This document shows, piece by piece, positions 8,941 to 16,324 of a stretch of 44,896 bases of DNA. The notes beneath the pieces were generated by a model. That model worked only from the letters and a program-made list of their open reading frames with translations, was not told the DNA's origin and ran no database searches. Source of the stretch: an uncultured Fidelibacterota bacterium (lineage in GTDB: Bacteria; Fidelibacterota; Marinisomatia; Marinisomatales; TCS55); contig CAJVYU010000011.1 in assembly GCA_913009735.1 (NCBI GenBank), forward strand, positions 1 through 44,896, in the 5' to 3' direction. Position 1 is the stretch's first letter. Each line of letters begins with the position of its first letter. Position numbers and translations under genes: made by a program.

Positions 8941-9399
8941 GTGAATAAATTATTTCGTTTTTCATTTATGGTGATGGTTTTACATACTATTACTTATTTT
9001 ATCGCAGGAAGTATTTCATCATATCAAAACGATTATGAGAGCCTATTTAAAATGCCTATCGTAAGGGATTTCATGATATCCTTTGATTCGAAATGGATTA
9101 TGATTGGTCCGCTGCTACAGCCGATTCGAGGTTTTATTTATGCAATTGTATTATGGCCATTTCGCCCGTTCATCCTCAGTATAAATATAGGATGGCTATA
9201 CATATGGAGTTTGTATATCGGTTTTACAATCATTGGTTCTACATCAGCTTCTCCGTTTTCAATGGAATGATTAATATATACAAGACTGCCTCTTTAGTTT
9301 CATTTTGTTGGTATGCCTGAAATGTTTTCTTAGACTTTTGCGTTCTCTACCCTGGTCTTTTACTTGGATAAAAGAAGTGAGATAAAGAATAAAAACTAA
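8941..9399 (+). pseudogene. Membrane protein pseudogene with three in-frame stops
   Basis: From the GTG at 8941 the frame encodes an integral membrane protein (MNKLFRFSFMVMVLHTITYF, then SISSYQNDYESLF, LLQPIRGFIYAIVLWPF, GWLYIWSLYIGF) resembling an uncharacterised bacterial membrane protein family with a conserved ASPxSMEGxxY segment. The frame meets TGA at 9268, TAG at 9295 and TAG at 9331, yet between and after them it keeps reading protein-like sequence (LIYTRLPL, FHFVGMPEMFS, TFAFSTLVFYLDKRSE) to a TAA at 9397-9399. Each stop is one base from a sensible codon, so the gene decayed by point mutation without frameshift. Family function is unknown. Confidence 0.7.
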
Positions 9400-9780
9400 A
9401 TCAGGCACCGCCTGGATTAACATTGGATGGTGATACCTATAAAACCATAACTCTTCCTCGTGAAGTGGGATGATAATCTTTTAATGTGCCTGTGCCGTTA
9501 TGTGCCATCAACAACTAAACCGGCTGTAAAATGATAGGTCAACATACTCTCTTAACACTCACGTATATTTGTCCATAAGATTTTACTGATAAACAGCATT
9601 CACGTTAATTAGAATATTATCCGAATGATATTATTTCGATATTTAACTTGATATATTAGGCTCAATAACAATTTTATAATTCACGTTTAACTAGTATTAT
9701 TCTATTATAGCATACTTTTTAGTAGTAGCTACGCATATAGTATTATATATATCTTCACAGTAGGTTAGGGAAATGATAAT
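9400..9780. other. Intergenic region, nothing recognised
   Basis: About 380 bases between the membrane-protein pseudogene and the RHH-like gene. The second half (9600-9770) is strongly AT-rich and should hold the promoter of the next gene; no clear -35/-10 pair or operator stands out. GGGAAATGATAAT lies just before the ATG at 9781 without a strong Shine-Dalgarno. Confidence 0.4.
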
Positions 9781-10401
9781 ATGAAAAACAAAACAACTGA
9801 AATCGATTATGATAAGCTTTCCATTCAAGCCGGTTTATCATTAAATGAAATGACAGCAATGAAAAAATCTTCTGCAATGAGAACGACATTTCGTTTAACA
9901 GATCATTCTATTGAATCACTAAATGAATTATCAAATGAAATCAAGATGAAAGATTTTTTAGATGAAATTGGTGATCTGTTAAATCAGCAAAAATGGTTTA
10001 CAGAAGTAATCGTTGAGCAAGCAAAAGAGATGAATAAAAATGATTTAAAAAACAGTGAAAAAAAATCTTTTGCACTAAGTAAAAAGACCGTAAGAATTTT
10101 TAATGATTTGTCAAATAAGAATTTTCTTGATAGAGATTTGTTTGTTAATCAATCAATAATTATATATTATAATTTATTAAAAAAACTGAAAGATGAAGAT
10201 GCTAGAAAAGTTAAACTGGCACAAATAAAAATCATTGAATTTTGGGGGAAATCAGAAAATTTTCAAAAAGAATTATTTGAATTGCTTGGGGATGATCATC
10301 AGGTTGCAAAAGAGTTTGGTCATGTTAATAAAATGATTATGAATCTGGATTTAGCAATAGATGAATACTTAGAATCAGGTAAACCGATTGAACTCTTTTA
10401 G
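9781..10401 (+). CDS. Protein with two ribbon-helix-helix-like repeats
   Basis: A 206-residue protein with no recognised family. Two segments resemble each other and the ribbon-helix-helix DNA-binding fold: RTTFRLTDHSIESLNELSNE (34-53) and KKSFALSKKTVRIFNDLSNK (94-113), each a short polar strand followed by a helix ending in (N/D)ELS or (N/D)DLS and a second helix. RHH proteins normally dimerise to form one strand pair, so a tandem copy could be a single-chain pseudo-dimer. The C-terminal 70 residues are helical and charged. The gene is Lys- and Asn-rich and lies in AT-rich accessory DNA beside an XRE regulator, as in plasmid or phage-derived islands. A regulatory role is inference. Confidence 0.55.
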   Translation: MKNKTTEIDYDKLSIQAGLSLNEMTAMKKSSAMRTTFRLTDHSIESLNELSNEIKMKDFLDEIGDLLNQQKWFTEVIVEQAKEMNKNDLKNSEKKSFALSKKTVRIFNDLSNKNFLDRDLFVNQSIIIYYNLLKKLKDEDARKVKLAQIKIIEFWGKSENFQKELFELLGDDHQVAKEFGHVNKMIMNLDLAIDEYLESGKPIELF

Positions 10402-10417
10402 CAGGAGAAGAAATTAT

Positions 10418-10492
10418 ATGAATAGTCTCTTTTTATATGGGAAAAACCTATTATTTATTAATAATATGTACTTTAATGTAACGAAAAATTAG
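10418..10492 (+). CDS. Possible 24-residue small ORF
   Basis: An ATG at 10418 follows a very good Shine-Dalgarno (GCAGGAGAAG) and opens a 24-codon frame (MNSLFLYGKNLLFINNMYFN and four more residues) ending at TAG. It starts 16 nt after the RHH-like gene. The product is hydrophobic and Asn/Leu/Phe-rich, like a small membrane peptide. The strength of the ribosome site is the only support; chance is possible. Confidence 0.3.
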   Translation: MNSLFLYGKNLLFINNMYFNVTKN

Positions 10493-10855
10493 TTTTATTG
10501 TATGACTGACTAATATTTGTATATACATAACCACCCTCGACAACACTCGAACACAACGCGTATATTAGTATGACAAAATATATATACTAATATTATTACT
10601 TATATTAATAAATAATATAGTAATTGATATATATGAGCTATGCGGAATAGCTTTTCATTAGACTTATTAACGTTTTTTGAAAAATTTCGAAAGAGTTTTC
10701 CACAGAGACAAAGAAAACGGCTTTTATAGAACAGTATGTTCCTGTGTGATTTAGTGTAAAACATTTCCTGGAAAACATTATTACCGACGGTACGTATCCG
10801 TTTTCTTCTGTGGCAGAACAAGATTTAATTAAAAATAATAATATTGGATAAAAAA
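10493..10855. other. Structured AT-rich leader before XRE regulator
   Basis: No gene seen. At 10562-10571 and 10584-10593 a perfect 10-bp inverted repeat (ATATTAGTAT / ATACTAATAT) lies in very AT-rich DNA, a plausible operator. Further on, nested complementary segments can pair: GTTTTCCA with TGGAAAAC, and CCACAGA...AGAAAACGG with CCGTTTTCTTCTGTGG (about 10696-10820). The leader could fold into a long stem. Autoregulation by the downstream helix-turn-helix protein would be typical of the family. Confidence 0.4.
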
Positions 10856-11875
10856 ATGGAAAAAATTGGTGAAAAAATAAAACGCATAAGAAAAGAGATG
10901 GGTTTATCCCAGGAAAATATACATAATCAACAGTCGCTTGTAAGTCAGATTGAGTCCGGAAGAATTGCTACTCCTACGGAGGGTGTTCTTCAAGAAATAG
11001 CTAAACGTTTAGAAACTACTTTTTTATACCTTATCGAGGGAACGGACTGGAAAAAGGAAACAACGACTTTAAAAAACAATGAAATGGCCTTCTCGCCAGT
11101 GATTGTTGATATTGATATTGATGATTTAGGAAATATCAGCTGGTCACATAAATACTACCCACTTTACAATGAAAGGGGTAAAAGAAATGAATATTGCCCT
11201 GAATCGGGGGAAAAATTAATCGACAAATGTGGAAAATGCGACAGGCAGGTTGAAAATGTAAAACAGAAATACTGCATTGGTTGCGGTAAAGCCTTATTTG
11301 GATCATTCAGTCTACCCTTTTACATAACTGAGCTTTTAGGCAATAGGGGTGTCTTTGATGATTATGGGGCGTGCAATGATGCAATCGGAATTCTTGGTAA
11401 AAATGCTGATATATATCGAGAGCTGTTGGTGATATTTGAGACGGTATCAAAGAGTGAAGACATTGATTCCATTCTAAATAAATTTCATCAGGTTTCACGC
11501 TCTTTAGGGTTATCAGACTCCATTAGACATAAGATATTAAATGCACTTAATGAAAATATTGAAATTCCTGAAGAGATATTTAATCAAATCAGTTTCTATA
11601 TCCAGGTGACCGAAGCAGTGCAGAAAAAGCTAAGATCTGTTATCCTCTCTCTAGCGCCACCTAAAATAGAAACAATAGATAATATAAAAACTAAGCCCTC
11701 CAAAAGCAATGCAGATCAAATTATTGAGAAATTCGAGGATTTAGAAACCGCTCATGACAAAAAGGATCTAATTAATAAGCTGCAGTCAAAGATTGATCTT
11801 GATGTGGAAACGGAAGGAACCAAAGGAATTGAAGACGAAAGAAAGGAACAAAGGAAAAGACTCTGGGAACTTTAA
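10856..11875 (+). CDS. XRE-family regulator with zinc ribbon
   Basis: A 339-residue cytoplasmic DNA-binding protein. Residues 1-60 form a Cro/C1-type helix-turn-helix (IGEKIKRIRKEMGLSQENI ... SLVSQIESGRIATP). After a linker a zinc-ribbon-like region carries Cys114, then CGKC (125-128) and CIGC (140-143). The remaining 190 residues are helical and charged with no recognised domain. I choose the ATG at 10856 rather than the upstream TTG at 10844 because the HTH starts normally from it, though neither has a clear Shine-Dalgarno. The accessory setting with hipBA and gene fragments fits a mobile-island or defence regulator, but the target is unknown. Confidence 0.7.
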   Translation: MEKIGEKIKRIRKEMGLSQENIHNQQSLVSQIESGRIATPTEGVLQEIAKRLETTFLYLIEGTDWKKETTTLKNNEMAFSPVIVDIDIDDLGNISWSHKYYPLYNERGKRNEYCPESGEKLIDKCGKCDRQVENVKQKYCIGCGKALFGSFSLPFYITELLGNRGVFDDYGACNDAIGILGKNADIYRELLVIFETVSKSEDIDSILNKFHQVSRSLGLSDSIRHKILNALNENIEIPEEIFNQISFYIQVTEAVQKKLRSVILSLAPPKIETIDNIKTKPSKSNADQIIEKFEDLETAHDKKDLINKLQSKIDLDVETEGTKGIEDERKEQRKRLWEL

Positions 11876-11936
11876 AACCGCTCCAGCCGGTTCGAGGTTT
11901 TGTTTATACGTATTGGGGAGAGATTATAATTTATCT

Positions 11937-12181
11937 CCGGCATAAGACTTTGTCCAATCCGGCTTTGCAGATGAGCCATAGGTTTACCGTCTCCACCCAG
12001 CGCGTTCTTCCCGATATTGGTAACAGTGAAACCCGGGCAGACAATCAAAACATCCACGCCCGTACCTCGTAATTCGGTTCGCAGGGAATCAAAAAAACCA
12101 TGCAGAGCGTGTTTAGCAGCGGAATAGCCTGTTCTTCCCAGGAGAGGAGAAAACCCGGCAATAGAACTGATGACGATAATC
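11937..12181 (-). pseudogene. Duplicated internal fragment of the SDR gene
   Basis: About 245 bases nearly identical to 14717-14961, the middle of the intact short-chain dehydrogenase gene (its residues about 137-218), with only a handful of substitutions. Same strand, offset 2780. The copy begins right after TGTTTATACGTATTGGGGA (11901-11919), a 19-mer also found inside the dnaE2 3' region at 25260-25278, so two gene relics are joined here. It has no start and no catalytic context and is not functional. The frame is still open, indicating recent duplication. Confidence 0.92.
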
Positions 12182-12718
12182 GGTTTTATGCAAAGAATTC
12201 ATCACTCCATACCAGGCATAATAAACCCAATTATTTATAGTTCGTTTATACACATACAGGCGCGGGAGTTAAGCGGCCATAGTGAATCTAATATTTGTAA
12301 GAATACTTTTATATTACTCCGGCATATGTTAATCGTATGATATTTAATGTTATTTCCAATTTAAATAACCCCGCTTTCCTGCCCTGTCCCGTCAGGTGGC
12401 GGATTCGGTGGGTAAAAATTCTGCCCCTTTCTTTGAAGTCCACCCATCTTGGGAAACCTGCCTATGCACCCGCTCCGGCAGCCAGGGATTTAGTCATTGG
12501 GGGGAGATGGTCAAAGGATTCCCTGCCTACGCACCTCCGGCAGGCATTCAAAAACCTTTCGCGGCCGCTATTTTCCCCGAATTCGACATTGGCCAATGTC
12601 GCATGCAGGGAAACACAAAACTTGCCTGCCGCCTGTCCGAAGCGTCAGCGCAGGCAGGTAACTCCAGTGTAGGCCGGCGGTTTCAAAATACGACTTAACC
12701 GGTGCCGGTTTTATATCA
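12182..12718. other. GC-rich intergenic patch with inverted repeats
   Basis: No gene recognised. From about 12370 to 12700 the base composition becomes clearly GC-richer than the surroundings. It contains two similar segments, CCTGCCTATGCACCCGCTCC (from 12459) and CCTGCCTACGCACCTCCGGC (from 12522), a 16-bp perfect palindrome GACATTGGCCAATGTC (12585-12600), a CCTGCC/GGCAGG stem (about 12625-12658) and AACCGG/CCGGTT (12698-12711). The CCTGCC/GGCAGG stems recall the intergenic repeat at 23942 and 42104. Protein frames here look accidental. Confidence 0.5.
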
Positions 12719-13975
12719 TTATTTATCTTTATCAGAAAGCGCATCGAGCATTCTGGTCGCTCGACCTCCTATGGTTTTATGGAGTAGTGTGGCCATAGAT
12801 TTACTGTATTCTATGGTCTGTGCTTGGACATCGTCGAGCTCGTTCAAAATATCGTGGCAGTTTTCCGCCATTCGTTCTCGTATCATCGGCCAACCAAGGC
12901 CATTCTTATTTGCCATCTTCTTCCAGTCACCAATCGTAAACGCGCTGACTGATTTACAGCTACCAATCTTCATTGCAAGATTCTTGGAGATATTAGGCCA
13001 TGCAAGAGTGGAGACAAGATCATAATAGGGAGCTAGCCTTCGTTTGCCACCGGAATACAAAAAAGAGAAGTTCTTGCCGTGAGCGTCGGCGTTGCCGATT
13101 AATACATTGAAAATCTGCCCATTAATGAAGTTGGGAATATCAAGAACGGGTGTTGTGGACCAGTCCTGAAGCAACGAAATGCAATCGCTAAGCGTCGGGC
13201 CTCCCTCTGCTTGGTACTTTCGTTCCGGCGGGAATCCCAGCGCTTGGCAGAAGTCCTCTTGGTGGTGTCGGATCGTACTGCCATTTTCATCATTCGTTCG
13301 GTCATATCTTTGAACTAAAATGCACGGTTTCTTTCCGATCAGACGGTATTCCACATTGGGCACATTCAAACCCACAGCCCGCGCTAGAGTCATGCAGAAA
13401 ATCTCGTTGGTGGCCAGTCCTGAAAAATGGTTTGGCTCTGGTTTCAGTATATGGGTGCTGGGAGTACCGTCAAGAGGGAGACATATTTTGTTGTTATGTA
13501 CGATGATTGGTAGTTTGTCCTGCACACCGGCGAGGGAGAGTCGCAGTCCATCCGTCCCAGCCATTAGGGGACGACCAGGTAACTCATCTATGAGATTTAT
13601 TAACTCCGGTTCGGTTAGTTTGCGGCGCCTGGTGTCTTTGGAATCTATTGGCGCCGTGCCTTCAGGAAGCAGGCTGACTGCTCCGGCGCACTCGCCTCCT
13701 ATTTTCTCAAGCATAGCGAAGTCATTGGTGTCACTAATCCCAAGGATCTTCGCTATCGTTTTTCGTGGTTGCTCTTCAGGCAGTATGCCTGCAAAGAAAG
13801 GCCTGGCTTTCTTTCCTCGAAACACCTCGCTTTGAAGCGGCAGTGAGCGGGAAAGGGGCATGGCGCCCGGCTTCTCCAGCCATGCCTGATCGTAGAAAAA
13901 TTCCAGCAAGCCACTATCATTTTGTTCGAGGGTTCCGACTCTCTCGGCGTTCAGATAAACAATCAAGCTATTCAT
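12719..13975 (-). CDS. hipA: HipA-family serine/threonine kinase toxin
   Basis: Toxin of a type II HipBA module, 418 residues, close to the length of E. coli HipA (440). HipA kinases phosphorylate aminoacyl-tRNA synthetases such as GltX and induce growth arrest. Seen: an N-terminal subdomain with VYLNAERVGTL and FFAGILPEEQPRK, then IGGECAGAVSLLPEG, LSLAGVQDKLP with the ATP-lysine segment THILKPE, and the catalytic loop GNADAHGKNFSFLY followed by LAPYYDLVST (about residues 295-320). All kinase hallmarks are present, so it is probably active. It overlaps the antitoxin gene by 4 nt (ATGA), giving coupled translation. GC-richer than its neighbours, hinting at transfer. Confidence 0.95.
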   Translation of the reverse strand: MNSLIVYLNAERVGTLEQNDSGLLEFFYDQAWLEKPGAMPLSRSLPLQSEVFRGKKARPFFAGILPEEQPRKTIAKILGISDTNDFAMLEKIGGECAGAVSLLPEGTAPIDSKDTRRRKLTEPELINLIDELPGRPLMAGTDGLRLSLAGVQDKLPIIVHNNKICLPLDGTPSTHILKPEPNHFSGLATNEIFCMTLARAVGLNVPNVEYRLIGKKPCILVQRYDRTNDENGSTIRHHQEDFCQALGFPPERKYQAEGGPTLSDCISLLQDWSTTPVLDIPNFINGQIFNVLIGNADAHGKNFSFLYSGGKRRLAPYYDLVSTLAWPNISKNLAMKIGSCKSVSAFTIGDWKKMANKNGLGWPMIRERMAENCHDILNELDDVQAQTIEYSKSMATLLHKTIGGRATRMLDALSDKDK

Positions 13976-14211
13976 GTTTTTTCATCTTGATTAGTGTCAG
14001 TGTTAGGGTCGCTGATCCGGAGTTTGAGCCCCAGAGCTTGGAGAACCTGTAAGATCTTTCCGATTTGGCAGGTTGGTTTGCCTTTCTCAAGATCAATAAT
14101 AAAGCGTAAACCTGTACCACAGGTCAGTGCCAGATCCTTCTGGGTGACTTTTAACTGTCTACGCCTTGCGCGAATAGTGGCGCCAAGCTGCTTTGGGCTT
14201 TTAGTATTCAT
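13972..14211 (-). CDS. hipB: HipB-type HTH antitoxin
   Basis: A 79-residue Cro/C1-type helix-turn-helix protein (LGATIRARRRQLKVTQKDLA, then TGLRFIIDLEKGKPTCQIGK), the usual antitoxin and autorepressor of hipA. It lies directly upstream of hipA with a 4-nt overlap. HipB binds and neutralises HipA and represses the operon by binding inverted repeats. Its start codon is only a few bases downstream of the predicted transcription start, with no Shine-Dalgarno, so the mRNA may be leaderless. The acidic tail after the HTH (SDPNTDTNQDEK) is short. Confidence 0.93.
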   Translation of the reverse strand: MNTKSPKQLGATIRARRRQLKVTQKDLALTCGTGLRFIIDLEKGKPTCQIGKILQVLQALGLKLRISDPNTDTNQDEKT

Positions 14212-14212
14212 G

Positions 14213-14278
14213 TTACCGATCGGGAATATACCACACTATAGAGCGTCTGTCAAATAAAATATTACCGAACGGGAATAT
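14213..14278 (-). promoter_or_regulatory. hipBA promoter with two HipB-type operators
   Basis: On the minus strand TTGACA (14248-14253) and TATATT (14225-14230) are separated by exactly 17 nt, a near-perfect sigma-70 promoter. One palindromic site (TTACCGATCGGGAATAT, 14213-14229) covers the -10, and a second (ATATTACCGAACGGGAATAT, 14259-14278) lies just upstream of the -35. The shared half-sites CCG/CGG with AT-rich arms are typical of HipB-like operators. Placement predicts autorepression. Confidence 0.85.
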
Positions 14279-14404
14279 TATTGATTCAGAAAGCTGCCTG
14301 AGAGAAGCGACGAGATCTATAAGCTCTTAATCTCTATTTCTTCTCTCCCTGTGTGCCGAACAGAAAACATACCAGGGTATAATTTATTCCCTACACATCT
14401 CATT

Positions 14405-14547
14405 TAATTAGAGTCTGTCCATAATATCATTAATGTGTCAGCATTTGAATCCATGAAACTTCCTTTCCCGACGAAACATTTTTTTCACGTTTCAAATATT
14501 CACGTTTTATGATGATTTAACAGTACTTTATAGACAGACTCTAATTA
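14405..14547. mobile_element. Candidate MITE with 20-bp terminal inverted repeats
   Basis: A 143-bp non-coding element bounded by inverted repeats: TAATTAGAGTCTGTCCATAA at 14405-14424 and its complement at 14528-14547 with one mismatch. It contains no gene and lies between hipBA and the SDR gene. The size and ends fit a miniature inverted-repeat transposable element mobilised by an IS transposase in trans. No target-site duplication is certain (TA is possible). The rest of the 14258-14552 gap shows nothing else. Confidence 0.6.
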
Positions 14548-14552
14548 TAGGT

Positions 14553-15371
14553 CTATTTATTACGGTCCAGTTCAGAGCGAAGTGAACGCACCATTATTTT
14601 TGCATACAACGATGGATACAATTTGGTCAGGAAATAGGAAAGTTTCCCAACCGTGGATAAAATCAGAAGGGATTTACCCTTCTCAGCGGATGTATAAATT
14701 CTGTCGGCAACCTCATCCGGCATAAGACTTTGTCCAATCCGGCTTTGCAGATGAGCCGTAGGTTTACCGTCTCCGCCCAGGGCGTTCTTCCCGATATTGG
14801 TATCAGTGAAACCCGGGCAGACAATCAACACATCCACGCCCGTACCTCGTAATTCGGTTCGCAGGGAATCAAAAAAACCATGCAGAGCGTGTTTAGCGGC
14901 GGAATAGCCTGTTCTTCCCAGGAGAGGAGAAAACCCGGCAATAGAACTGATGACGATAATCATTCCCTGTCGCTGAATCAGATTTTCTATGGCGGCTTTC
15001 GTACAGTAAACCGAGCCGAAATAATTCACATTCATGGCCCGATGATAAACATCCAAACTGGTGTCCCTGAAGGCGCTTCTGTGGGTAATCCCGGCATTGT
15101 TTATTAGCACATCAATTCCGCCGAATTTTCGGATTGCTTCTTCTACGAGTCGGAAACAATCCTCCTGATTGCTCACATCGCCGACTCTCCAGAAGACTTC
15201 CTTTCCGGATGATTGCAATTCACGAGCAGCGGTTTGTAATGATTCCTCATCAATATCCATCAGCACAAGTCTGCAGTTTGCAGCTGCAAAACGGTAAGCC
15301 AGCGCCTTACCAATTCCACTGGCTGCACCTGTGATCATCACAACCTTATGGGAAAATTCTCTCCGCCTCAT
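14553..15371 (-). CDS. Short-chain dehydrogenase/reductase (SDR)
   Basis: A 272-residue NAD(P)-dependent oxidoreductase. The Rossmann motif TGAASGIG (residues 15-22), NNAG (91-94), the serine in ISSIAG (142/143) and the catalytic YSAAK (Tyr156, Lys160) are all in place. The 50-residue C-terminal extension, with a hydrophobic stretch before KIMVRSL, is like that of SDRs acting on lipids or sterols at membranes. It is the last gene of a four-gene minus-strand operon and overlaps the epimerase stop by 4 nt (ATGA). A fragment of it is duplicated at 11937-12181. The substrate is unknown. Confidence 0.92.
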   Translation of the reverse strand: MRRREFSHKVVMITGAASGIGKALAYRFAAANCRLVLMDIDEESLQTAARELQSSGKEVFWRVGDVSNQEDCFRLVEEAIRKFGGIDVLINNAGITHRSAFRDTSLDVYHRAMNVNYFGSVYCTKAAIENLIQRQGMIIVISSIAGFSPLLGRTGYSAAKHALHGFFDSLRTELRGTGVDVLIVCPGFTDTNIGKNALGGDGKPTAHLQSRIGQSLMPDEVADRIYTSAEKGKSLLILSTVGKLSYFLTKLYPSLYAKIMVRSLRSELDRNK

Positions 15372-16324
15372 TTGTTAAAACTCAGGTAGTACTCGAACAC
15401 TTCTTGAGAGATTTTCATTGGGATATACCCGAATTCCTGCTTCAAACGGCGATTACTCAGTACAGGGCGGTAGCGAAGAAAATTTACCTGTTCCGGTCCG
15501 TATTGCCTCATATTACACTTTTTTAAAAGCCAGAGAACAGAGCGAAGCAATCCGGGTCGAATTTGAATATACGGCTTACCCACATAATGGGCTATCTCAC
15601 GCATGGTGACTACCCCATCGCCTGCAAGATTGAAAATGCCTTTCCGGTTCTCATGGATTCCTTTTTCAATACAGGCAATCATATCCATGTCCCAGATGAA
15701 GGAGAATGGAATGCTCGAACCAACCACACCCAAAATGAACGGTTTATGGAACAGGGCGGTTATCTGGTTGTTGGTCGTTTCTCCCAGGATTGTGCATGGA
15801 CGGAAAATGAGTTGTTTAAGTTCGGGATGTAATTTCCGATACTCCGCCAGCATTTCTTCTACCAATCTTTTGTGGTGGGAATAGGCGAATTCCCGATTTC
15901 CTCGCAGAGGGTCGTTTTCATCCAGCCACTGAGGTGAATCGGGATAATATCCGTACGCCGCACCACTGCTGGTGACAATCAACTGCTCGACATTTTCATT
16001 GATGCAGCATTCGAGGACGTTTTTTGTACCCAGCACGTCCACAGCATATTCCAATTCACGATTGGATTTCTTCCCGGGTGTAACAATGGTGGCAAGATGT
16101 ACGACGACATCCACCTGGTATTTCCTCATGAGGTCTCCCAGGGATGGCGAACGTACATCCGTTTCTGAAAAATGGATTTTGTTGGATTTTACGTGCTGTG
16201 GCAGTTCTTTGATATCTGCAGCAATAATACGGGAAATATATTCTTTCTCTGCCAATGTTTGGGTTAGCAAACTACCGATATATCCGGCGGCGCCGGTAAT
16301 CATGACAGTCCGTTGTTTACTCAC
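15368..16324 (-). CDS. NAD-dependent epimerase/dehydratase (extended SDR)
   Basis: An extended SDR of about 318 residues. Counting from the GTG at 16324, the coenzyme motif GAAGYIG is at 11-17, the active-site Ser in VTSSGAAYG about 118-125, and the catalytic YSHHK at 148-152. The GTG has GAGG 7 nt upstream and overlaps the end of the transporter gene by 8 nt, which fits tight coupling; a longer frame starting at 16423 would lie inside the transporter gene and is unlikely. The family acts on nucleotide sugars or on related 3-hydroxy/keto compounds. Genes before and after suggest a shared small-molecule pathway. Confidence 0.88.
   Translation of the reverse strand: MSKQRTVMITGAAGYIGSLLTQTLAEKEYISRIIAADIKELPQHVKSNKIHFSETDVRSPSLGDLMRKYQVDVVVHLATIVTPGKKSNRELEYAVDVLGTKNVLECCINENVEQLIVTSSGAAYGYYPDSPQWLDENDPLRGNREFAYSHHKRLVEEMLAEYRKLHPELKQLIFRPCTILGETTNNQITALFHKPFILGVVGSSIPFSFIWDMDMIACIEKGIHENRKGIFNLAGDGVVTMREIAHYVGKPYIQIRPGLLRSVLWLLKKCNMRQYGPEQVNFLRYRPVLSNRRLKQEFGYIPMKISQEVFEYYLSFNK

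Noticed and set aside
8941-9399. Stop-codon reassignment (TGA/TAG read as sense)
   Set aside because: Both TGA and TAG would have to be recoded, yet intact genes in the window end in TGA, TAG and TAA with correct family lengths.
10600-10821. Minus-strand frame of 73 residues upstream of the XRE regulator
   Set aside because: Composition is not protein-like, no Shine-Dalgarno, and it covers the structured leader.
12561-12605. NotI, EcoRI and SphI sites close together, suggesting a cloning-vector linker
   Set aside because: No vector backbone is recognisable, the sites lie within a wider GC-rich repeat-like patch, and flanks read as ordinary intergenic DNA. Coincidence is more likely, although the adapter at the contig end makes a vector screen worthwhile.
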